A program made the position numbers and the translations under genes. From Parabacteroides hominis (GTDB lineage Bacteria > Bacteroidota > Bacteroidia > Bacteroidales > Tannerellaceae), in NCBI RefSeq assembly GCF_014287585.1, contig NZ_JACOOJ010000058.1, positions 1 to 19,070 on the forward strand: a stretch of 19,070 nucleotides of DNA, written 5' to 3'. The notes beneath the pieces are model-generated. The model had not been told where the DNA came from, did no database searches, and saw only the letters and a program-made list of their open reading frames with translations. This document shows, piece after piece, positions 6,486 through 13,212 of this stretch. Within the stretch, counting starts at the first letter, position 1, and the number at the start of each line of letters is the position of its first letter.

Positions 6486-9092
6486 ATGAGAATGAAACAT
6501 CTGACGGTGGCAGCACTGACATTATTGCTGTCTGTTTCTTGCAGTCAAAGACAAGAAGATTACCCGTTTCGCAACCCCGATCTCCCTATCGACGAACGCA
6601 TAGACGACCTATTGAAGCGTCTGACTGCCGAAGAGAAAGTGGGACAAATGATGAATACGACTCCGGCAATCGAACGCCTCGGCATTCCCGAATATGATTG
6701 GTGGAACGAAGCCTTGCATGGTGTCGCACGTGCCGGAAAAGCAACCGTTTTCCCGCAGGCAATCGCAATGGCGGCAACTTTCGATGACGATGCCTTGCAC
6801 AAGACATTCACGATGGTGAGCGATGAAGCTCGCGCCAAATACCATCAGTATCAAAAGGACAAAGAATACGACCGCTACAAAGGCTTGACCTTCTGGACTC
6901 CTAATATCAACATCTTCCGTGATCCCCGCTGGGGCCGCGGCATGGAAACATACGGGGAAGATCCGTACCTGACGGAACGGATGGGCGTTGCCGTAGTGAA
7001 AGGTTTGCAAGGTGACGACCCGAAATACTTCAAGACGCATGCTTGCGCCAAGCATTATGCAGTCCATAGCGGACCGGAATGGAACCGTCACGAATTTGAT
7101 GTCACGGTGACGCCCCGTGATTTATGGCAAACCTACCTGCCGGCTTTCGAGGCTGTGGTGAAAGAAGGAAACGTACAGGAAGTCATGTGCGCCTACAACC
7201 GCTATCAAGGCAAGCCCTGCTGCAGCAGCGACAAACTGCTCATCGACATCCTTCGGAACAGTTGGGGATATGAAAACATCATCCTTTCCGACTGTGGTGC
7301 GATCAACGACTTCTGGGAACGGGACAAACGTACGCCTCGCCATGAAACACATCCCGATGCGGAAAGCGCTTCTGCCGATGCCGTCCTGAACGGAACGGAC
7401 CTGGAATGCGGCAACAGCTACCGGGCTTTGATCAAAGCCCTGAAGGACGGGAAGATATCCGAAAACGACCTGGATGTTTCCCTCCGCCGCCTGCTGAAAG
7501 GACGTTTCGAATTAGGTATGTTCGATCCGGACGAACGGGTCCCTTATGCTCAAATCCCGTACAGCGTGGTGGAAAGCCCCGAACATGTGGCACAGGCACT
7601 CGAAATGGCGCATAAGAGCATGGTGTTGCTGAAAAACAAGAGCAATACGCTGCCGTTGAGCAAAACGATCCGGAAAATCGCGGTGGTCGGTCCGAATGCC
7701 GCCGACTCGACCATGCTTTGGGCGAACTACAACGGCTTCCCGACGCATACCGTAACGATATTAGAAGGCATCCGCAACAAAGTGCCCGATACGGAAGTAA
7801 TCTACGAATTAGGTTGCAATCATGCCGCCGACTTCGTAATCCAGGACCTGGGCAGCCACATCACCTCTCCTGCCGGACAGGGATTCGCCTCCGAGTTCTT
7901 CAACAATACGGAATTCAAGGGGGAAGCCGCTTACAAAGGCTTGGCAAGCCAATTGCATTATACGACAGGTGGAAACACACAGTTCGCACCAAACGTAAAC
8001 CTGACGAACTTCACGGCACGTTTCACCGGCACTTTTGAAGCGCCTGAGACGGAACAGATCGAGATCAAACTATCAGGCAACGATGCTTTCCGCCTCTATA
8101 TAGACGAAGAGAAAGTGGCCGAAGTATGGGAAAACGAATACGGAGCGGAAAAAAACTATATGCTGAATGCGGAGAAAGGAAAGAAATATTCCATCCGCAT
8201 CGAATATATGCAACGCACGGGTAGCGCCGACCTCAACTTCCAGATCGGTACGCGGCGACCAGTCGATTATGCCGCCACGGCTACCAAAGTCAAAGATGCG
8301 GATGTGATTGTCTATGTCGGAGGTATTTCTCCCCGCTTGGAAGGTGAAGAAATGCCGGTCAACGTGGAAGGCTTCAAGAAAGGCGACCGCACCAATATCG
8401 AAATACCGAAAGTACAGCAAGAAATGGTAAAAGCGCTGAAAGCGACGGGCAAACCGGTTGTTTACGTACTTTGTACGGGTAGCGCCCTGGCTTTGAACTG
8501 GGAAAACGCCAACATCGACGCCATTCTGAATGCCTGGTATGGCGGACAGGAAGCCGGAACAGCGGTTGCCGACATCCTGTTTGGCGACTATAACCCGTCA
8601 GGCCGCCTGCCGGTCACATTCTATAAATCGATCGACCAGTTGCCGGGCTTCGAAGATTACAGCATGAAAGGACGCACCTATCGCTATATGACCGAAACAC
8701 CGCTTTACCCATTCGGATACGGCCTGAGCTACACGAACTTCGCCTATCGGAATGCAAAACTGTCTTCCGGCAAGATTGCCAAAGACCAATCCGTCACGCT
8801 GACATTCGACATTGCCAACACCGGTAAAATGGATGGTGATGAAGTCGCACAAGTCTACATCAAAAACCCGAATGATCCGGAAGGGCCGATCAAAGCGTTG
8901 AAGGCATTCTTGCGTGTCCACGTTAAAGCAGGCGATAGCCAGGAAGTCAACATCGAACTGGCTCCCGAAACCTTCCACTCTTTTAACGACAATACGCAAA
9001 CAATGGAAATCCGCCCCGGAAAGTATCAGATACTTTACGGCGGTTCATCCGACGACAAGGCTTTACAAAAGTTAGAGTTGACAATCGAATAA
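6486..9092 (+). CDS. GH3 family beta-glycosidase (beta-glucosidase/xylosidase type) with PA14 domain
   Basis: An 868-residue lipoprotein glycoside hydrolase of family 3, expected in the periplasm or on the cell surface. The signal is MRMKHLTVAALTLLLSVSC with the lipid cysteine at 19. The N-terminal catalytic barrel covers about 30-345; KHYAVHSGPEWNRHEFD (189-205) is the typical substrate-site segment and D269 in ILSDCGAI is the expected nucleophile. The second domain starts about 370 and is split by a PA14 domain (about 463-590: FASEFFNN to ADLNFQIG). The acid/base glutamate is probably in RLEGEE (617-622). A fibronectin III-like domain closes the protein (about 770-865). SDC rather than SDW after the nucleophile leans towards the xylosidase/arabinosidase side of GH3, but substrate is not certain. 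No SusC/SusD pair or other glycosidase is adjacent, so it is not in a visible polysaccharide utilisation locus. Confidence 0.93.
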   Translation: MRMKHLTVAALTLLLSVSCSQRQEDYPFRNPDLPIDERIDDLLKRLTAEEKVGQMMNTTPAIERLGIPEYDWWNEALHGVARAGKATVFPQAIAMAATFDDDALHKTFTMVSDEARAKYHQYQKDKEYDRYKGLTFWTPNINIFRDPRWGRGMETYGEDPYLTERMGVAVVKGLQGDDPKYFKTHACAKHYAVHSGPEWNRHEFDVTVTPRDLWQTYLPAFEAVVKEGNVQEVMCAYNRYQGKPCCSSDKLLIDILRNSWGYENIILSDCGAINDFWERDKRTPRHETHPDAESASADAVLNGTDLECGNSYRALIKALKDGKISENDLDVSLRRLLKGRFELGMFDPDERVPYAQIPYSVVESPEHVAQALEMAHKSMVLLKNKSNTLPLSKTIRKIAVVGPNAADSTMLWANYNGFPTHTVTILEGIRNKVPDTEVIYELGCNHAADFVIQDLGSHITSPAGQGFASEFFNNTEFKGEAAYKGLASQLHYTTGGNTQFAPNVNLTNFTARFTGTFEAPETEQIEIKLSGNDAFRLYIDEEKVAEVWENEYGAEKNYMLNAEKGKKYSIRIEYMQRTGSADLNFQIGTRRPVDYAATATKVKDADVIVYVGGISPRLEGEEMPVNVEGFKKGDRTNIEIPKVQQEMVKALKATGKPVVYVLCTGSALALNWENANIDAILNAWYGGQEAGTAVADILFGDYNPSGRLPVTFYKSIDQLPGFEDYSMKGRTYRYMTETPLYPFGYGLSYTNFAYRNAKLSSGKIAKDQSVTLTFDIANTGKMDGDEVAQVYIKNPNDPEGPIKALKAFLRVHVKAGDSQEVNIELAPETFHSFNDNTQTMEIRPGKYQILYGGSSDDKALQKLELTIE

Positions 9093-9145
9093 AAAACAAA
9101 TGCCGCAGGCCTCCGGATTATCCGAAAAAGCCTGCGGCATTTTAC
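9093..9145. terminator. Bidirectional terminator between GH3 and manA
   Basis: ATGCCGCAGGC (9100-9110) and GCCTGCGGCAT (9130-9140) form a perfect 11-bp GC-rich stem. On the plus strand the stem runs into TTTTA; on the minus strand into TTTGTTTTTTATT. It lies between two converging stop codons and should serve both the GH3 and the manA transcripts. Confidence 0.9.
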
Positions 9146-9168
9146 CTATTCCATAACCCTACGGGTTT

Positions 9169-10143
9169 CTATCCGATATACGTTTCCATAAACTTGGCGC
9201 CCGGAACCGGTGAAATCGTTACAACATCCGTATCTGCCGGAATCAGGACCGTCTGTCCCTGATGAACATAAATCTCATTTCCCTTATTGTCGCGGATAGA
9301 AGCTTTCCCTTCCATACAGATATAAACGACGAAAGAATCCAGTCCGGAGAAATCACGAACCATGATCGTATCGATATCCAACAGATTAGTCGTAAAGTAC
9401 TTGCAGGCGGCAAGCTCTACGGTCGCATTCGTATGTGCCTTGTAATGGGTACGGTAGTCCGGATACAAAGTATAATCGATCGCATCCTTTGCCAGTTCGG
9501 TATGCAATTCGCGGCCCTTACCGTCCGGTCCTTTACGGTCGTAGTCATAGATACGATAGGTGATATTGCTCGTCTGCTGGATTTCAGCGATGAAACAACC
9601 GGCTCCGATGGCGTGTACACGGCCCGCAGGCAGGAAGAAAACATCGCCCGGATTCACATCGTAACGCTGTAGCACGTCCATGATCGTATTGTCCCCGACA
9701 CGTTTCACATATTCATCCGCATCGATCTGTTTTGAAAAACCGGAATATAAGCCGGCTCCTTTGGCTGCATTGATCACATACCACATTTCTGTCTTGCCGA
9801 AAGAATTATGGCGTTTCTTTGCCAGTTCGTCATCCGGATGAACCTGGATAGACAAATCATCCCGTGCATCGATAAACTTAATCAATAGAGGGAATGTGGA
9901 ACCGAATTGTTCGACCACCTTTTCCCCCAACAGTTGCTTGCCATATGTACGGATCAGTTCATCCAGCGTCTTGCCCTCGAACGCACCATTATCTACAACG
10001 GAATAATTATCCTCTACATGTGAAAGTTCCCAACTTTCACCGATACCTTCCTCTACCGGAGTGATGCCCTTAAACGGACAGATGTCAGAGCCTCCCCAGA
10101 TAATTTTCTTGAGGATAGGCTTAAATGTCATTGGATATAACAT
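9169..10143 (-). CDS. manA: Mannose-6-phosphate isomerase, class I
   Basis: A 324-residue cytoplasmic zinc enzyme that interconverts mannose 6-phosphate and fructose 6-phosphate, linking mannose use and GDP-sugar supply to glycolysis. It is the short bacterial form. The cupin metal ligands are visible: SIQVHPDDE (H102), GKTEMWYV (E119) and LPAGRVHAIGAG (H177). The N-terminus YPMTFKPILKKIIWGG is the family norm; the second methionine (residue 5) is a possible alternative start. It lies 57 bp downstream of glgB on the same strand with no promoter seen in the AT-rich gap, so co-transcription with glgB is likely. The two products share hexose phosphate metabolism. Confidence 0.95.
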   Translation of the reverse strand: MLYPMTFKPILKKIIWGGSDICPFKGITPVEEGIGESWELSHVEDNYSVVDNGAFEGKTLDELIRTYGKQLLGEKVVEQFGSTFPLLIKFIDARDDLSIQVHPDDELAKKRHNSFGKTEMWYVINAAKGAGLYSGFSKQIDADEYVKRVGDNTIMDVLQRYDVNPGDVFFLPAGRVHAIGAGCFIAEIQQTSNITYRIYDYDRKGPDGKGRELHTELAKDAIDYTLYPDYRTHYKAHTNATVELAACKYFTTNLLDIDTIMVRDFSGLDSFVVYICMEGKASIRDNKGNEIYVHQGQTVLIPADTDVVTISPVPGAKFMETYIG

Positions 10144-10153
10144 GACTTTTCTG

Positions 10154-10192
10154 AATTAAAAATTAAAAATTAAGAATTAAAAAATTAAGAGC
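10154..10192. repeat. AT-rich intercistronic repeat, copy 2
   Basis: The glgB-manA gap is filled by AATTAAAAATT-type units. Positions 10166-10183 read AAAATTAAGAATTAAAAA on the plus strand, the exact reverse complement of 930-947. Relative to transcription this copy is therefore inverted compared with copy 1. Confidence 0.6.
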
Positions 10193-10200
10193 CAAGAATC

Positions 10201-12222
10201 TTATTTCTTAATTTTCTTTTCCTTTCTCAATACAACAGCGCTGCGTGCCGGGATGTATAATTTGAGCCATTCTTTTTTCTCTTTTTTATACAATGGGTCA
10301 AATTGTGTGAAATGGTGAATGGAATCATCCGCGAGCCCAAAACCTCCGAAACGGGTGGCATCGGTATTCAGCACCACTTCATATTCGCCCTTAGGCACCA
10401 GGAAACCGTAATCGGTAAACGATTTTGTCGGACTGAAATTGAATACGAACACCAGATCTTTCCGCATATAAGCCAGAACCTGGTCTCCATCGTTATCCCA
10501 AACTTTCTGTATCGGAGTAGACTGGAAGTTCTTCACGCTACGGATCAACTCCAACATTTCGCGGTCGAAATCGCCTAAGAAATGATATTTCAAGTCCATA
10601 TTATCGACCAAATCCCACTGGCGGCGCGCATACTTATGCGACCAGCCATTTCCTTCACGCGGGAAATCGATCCATTCCGGATGGCCGAATTCATTCCCCA
10701 TAAAGTTCAGATAACCGCCGTTGATAGTGGAGGCCGTAACCAAACGGATCATTTTATGCAAAGCCACACCGCGTTCCACCACTAAATTGTGATCGTCTTT
10801 CTGCATGTGCCAATACATGTCGGCATCGATCAGACGGAAGATGATCGTCTTGTCGCCCACCAACGCCTGGTCATGGCTTTCCGCATAACTGATTGTCTTT
10901 TCATCGGCACGGCGGTTCGTCGTTTCCCACCAGATAGAAGAAGGATGCCAGTCTTCGTCTTTCTTTTCCTTGATCGTCTTGATCCAGTAATCGGGGATAT
11001 TCATTGCCATACGGTAGTCGAATCCATAACCGCCATCTTCATATTTGGCTGCCAATCCAGGCATTCCACTTACTTCTTCGGCAATCGTAATCGCATTCTT
11101 ATTGACTTCGTGAATAAGCTTATTCGCCAACGTCAGGTATGCAATGGCATCACCATCCTGATGGCCGTTAAAATAATCGCCATAATTGCAGAAAGCCTCG
11201 CCCAGCCCATGACTGTAATAAAGCATCGAGGTTACGCCATCGAAACGGAAACCGTCAAATTTATATTCGTCCAGCCAGAACTTGCAGTTCGACAAAAGGA
11301 AATGAAGCACTTCATTCTTTCCATAGTCGAAACAAAGCGAATCCCATGCCGGATGCTCGCGACGGGTGCCTCCTAAGAAATATTGCGTGTAAGACCCGTC
11401 AAAACGTCCGAGGCCTTCGACTTCGTTCTTCACCGCATGGCTATGAACAATATCCATAATCACGGCGATTCCCATGCCATGAGCATCGTCTATCAACTGT
11501 TTCAACTCTTCCGGCGTACCGAAACGGGAAGATGCTGCAAAAAAGCTGCTGACATGATAACCGAACGAACCGTAATAAGGATGTTCCTGGATAGCCATGA
11601 TCTGAATGGCGTTATACCCTTCCTTTGCAATACGGGGCAACACGATACGGCGGAACTCGTCGTAACTGCCGACTTTTTCCTCATTCGAAGCCATACCGAT
11701 ATGGCATTCATAGATCAGCAAAGGAGAGATATCCGGTTTGAACCGCTTATGCTTAAACGCATACGGTTGTTGCGGGTTCCAGACTTGCGCACTGAAAATT
11801 TTGGTATTCTCATCCTGAACGACGCGCCGTATCCACGCAGGAATACGTTCCCCGCTGCCTCCTTCCCACTCTACCAGCAGTTTGAACAAGTCTTCATGAT
11901 GCAGCAAATCTTCAGCAAGCGTGATCTCCCAAATGCCATTGCCCAACCGTTTCAATTTATACCGATCGTCTTTCTTCCATTCGTTGAAAGTTCCGATCAG
12001 GTACACAGCGGTAGCATTGGGCGCCCACTCGCGAAATACCCATCCGTTCTTTGTTTTATGCAACCCGAAGTAAAGATACCCGGAGGCCATCTCCGACAAC
12101 GTCTGTTTACCGTTACCCGTCAGGCTCTTCTCTTTGTTTACCACATATTGGTACCGTCCTTCTATTGCCTCCTTATAGGGGGCCAGCCAAGGGTCATTCT
12201 TTATTAGATTTAGCGACTCCAT
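10201..12222 (-). CDS. glgB: 1,4-alpha-glucan branching enzyme (GH13_8 type)
   Basis: A 673-residue cytoplasmic enzyme that makes alpha-1,6 branches in glycogen. It has an N-terminal CBM48 domain (about 58-150, GWVFREWAPNATAVYLIGTF), the GH13 barrel with MDIVHSHAV (256-264), the nucleophile D328 in GFRFDGVTSM, the acid/base E382 in TIAEEVSGMPGLA, the third acid D451 in YAESHDQALVGDK, and a C-terminal beta domain ending RSAVVLRKE. The AEEVSGMP segment and the absence of a long N1 domain place it with the eukaryote-like GH13_8 group, common in Bacteroidetes, rather than the E. coli type. manA follows; no other glycogen gene is in the window. Start at 12222 matches the family. Confidence 0.95.
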   Translation of the reverse strand: MESLNLIKNDPWLAPYKEAIEGRYQYVVNKEKSLTGNGKQTLSEMASGYLYFGLHKTKNGWVFREWAPNATAVYLIGTFNEWKKDDRYKLKRLGNGIWEITLAEDLLHHEDLFKLLVEWEGGSGERIPAWIRRVVQDENTKIFSAQVWNPQQPYAFKHKRFKPDISPLLIYECHIGMASNEEKVGSYDEFRRIVLPRIAKEGYNAIQIMAIQEHPYYGSFGYHVSSFFAASSRFGTPEELKQLIDDAHGMGIAVIMDIVHSHAVKNEVEGLGRFDGSYTQYFLGGTRREHPAWDSLCFDYGKNEVLHFLLSNCKFWLDEYKFDGFRFDGVTSMLYYSHGLGEAFCNYGDYFNGHQDGDAIAYLTLANKLIHEVNKNAITIAEEVSGMPGLAAKYEDGGYGFDYRMAMNIPDYWIKTIKEKKDEDWHPSSIWWETTNRRADEKTISYAESHDQALVGDKTIIFRLIDADMYWHMQKDDHNLVVERGVALHKMIRLVTASTINGGYLNFMGNEFGHPEWIDFPREGNGWSHKYARRQWDLVDNMDLKYHFLGDFDREMLELIRSVKNFQSTPIQKVWDNDGDQVLAYMRKDLVFVFNFSPTKSFTDYGFLVPKGEYEVVLNTDATRFGGFGLADDSIHHFTQFDPLYKKEKKEWLKLYIPARSAVVLRKEKKIKK

Positions 12223-12245
12223 GATTTATTGAGATTGGTTTCGCA

Positions 12246-12279
12246 CAAAGATAGGAGAAAAAACTTACATATATACAAA
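12246..12279 (-). promoter_or_regulatory. Promoter of glgB-manA
   Basis: On the minus strand TATCTTTG (12253-12246) is an exact -7 box about 24 bp upstream of the glgB start, giving a leader of only some 16 bases. A TTTG (12279-12276) lies 22 bases further up, slightly longer than usual spacing. Confidence 0.55.
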
Positions 12280-12435
12280 AGTCCGAAATGTTATTGATGC
12301 TTTCGCCTTCATTTTTCTATAACAACCGTATCCAAATCCTATAAAAATTATACAATATCCCCCTTAAAAAGATATTTCAAGATAAACCATTGACTTTTAA
12401 TTTCATACAAAGAAAGGATGTTTGTTAAAAAATAT

Positions 12436-12520
12436 TACCCTTGCTACTAATTCGGGCTACATGGGGTAGAAAATCGAATTAGATGCGGTAGTAGTTTCGA
12501 TTTGAACCAATCGCTTTTTT
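12436..12520. other. Competing complementary arms in the gap between ECF sigma gene and glgB
   Basis: This lies in a 339-bp non-coding gap (12223-12561). CTAATTCG (12447-12454) pairs with CGAATTAG (12475-12482), enclosing CTAC (12457-12460) with GTAG (12466-12469). The overlapping segment AAATCGAA (12471-12478) can instead pair with TTCGATTT (12496-12503), and CGATT inside that (12498-12502) pairs with AATCG (12509-12513) just before CTTTTTT. On the plus strand this is a 1-2, 2-3, 3-4 layout like an attenuator, but no plus-strand gene follows and the only promoter-like box (TACCCTTG at 12436) has one mismatch. The rest of the gap is AT-rich with only the glgB promoter recognised. Confidence 0.3.
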
Positions 12521-12561
12521 AGATAAATGACAATAAGAGATGGGAAACGGGACGCATTAAA

Positions 12562-13104
12562 TCAGATAAAGAGGAGAAGCAATGTTATGTTCTTCTTCAG
12601 GTATTTGAGGGCTTCGCTGATTTGGTTTTCGACTGTTTTTTCAGAAATATTCAACAAGAGGGCTATTTCTTTGTAGCTCTTTTGTTCCTTACGGCTCAGG
12701 TTAAAAATCTCACGGCGGCGCGGGGGCAACTCGTCGATCAGGCGGTCTATGTATTCCTGGAGGTTGTGGGCGTCAATCTCTTCTTCCACGTCATACGGCT
12801 CTTCCAATGCGGCAAGGACCGTGACTTTGTAGAAATCTTCATTCACGCTTTTACGATGCCGGTTAAAGATCAGATTCCGGGTAATAATGAACAGCAAGCC
12901 TTTAAAATGGTCGTCTTCACGAAGAAATTCACGCGTTTCCCATATTTTGATAAAGACTTCCTGCACTACTTCTTCGGCAGCATCGGCACTGGTCAGATAG
13001 AGGCGACTGAAATTATAGACCTGTTTCCAGTATTGCTTGTACAGAGCAGTAAACGCGTCTTTGCTGCTCTGCTTCAATAATAATATCAGTTCCCGTTCTT
13101 CCAT
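12562..13104 (-). CDS. ECF-type RNA polymerase sigma-70 factor
   Basis: A 180-residue sigma factor of the extracytoplasmic-function type that would direct RNA polymerase to a small regulon. Region 2 spans about 18-85 (FTALYKQYWKQVYNFSR, then AAEEVVQEVFIKIWE at 42-56) and region 4 about 118-170 (LPPRRREIFNLSRKE and SYKEIALLLNISEKTVENQI), the normal two-domain layout. It matches the Bacteroidetes-expanded FecI-like group, usually followed by a FecR-type anti-sigma gene. Here the 339 bp downstream hold no such gene. The TonB-dependent-receptor-like gene lies 108 bp upstream on the same strand. The C-terminus ends in the hydrophobic run ITLLLLFI. Confidence 0.92.
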   Translation of the reverse strand: MEERELILLLKQSSKDAFTALYKQYWKQVYNFSRLYLTSADAAEEVVQEVFIKIWETREFLREDDHFKGLLFIITRNLIFNRHRKSVNEDFYKVTVLAALEEPYDVEEEIDAHNLQEYIDRLIDELPPRRREIFNLSRKEQKSYKEIALLLNISEKTVENQISEALKYLKKNITLLLLFI

Positions 13105-13122
13105 ATTCCTTTAAACATGATA

Positions 13123-13130
13123 CAAATATA
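13123..13130 (-). promoter_or_regulatory. Candidate -7 box for the ECF sigma gene
   Basis: The minus strand reads TATATTTG, an exact TAnnTTTG, 18 bp before the start codon, so any transcript would have a leader of about 10 bases. No good -33 box. It suggests the sigma gene can be expressed apart from the upstream receptor gene. Confidence 0.45.
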
Positions 13131-13210
13131 TGAAAATTAAAAATTAGTAACGGACAATTAACAATTATCTTTAACACTAATCCCAATTGTCCGTTTTCAA
13201 TTTTCAATTC
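13131..13210 (-). terminator. Large inverted repeat between receptor gene and sigma gene (AT-rich repeat, copy 3)
   Basis: AACGGACAATT (13149-13159) and AATTGTCCGTT (13185-13195) form a perfect 11-bp stem around 25 bases. On the minus strand the stem is followed by ACTAATTTTTAATTTTC, T-rich, so it could stop or weaken transcription from the receptor into the sigma gene. The flanks (TTCAATTTTCAATTC on the right) are the same AATTGAAAATT-type repeat seen in the pheT-yebC gap. Confidence 0.5.
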
Positions 13211-13212
13211 AT

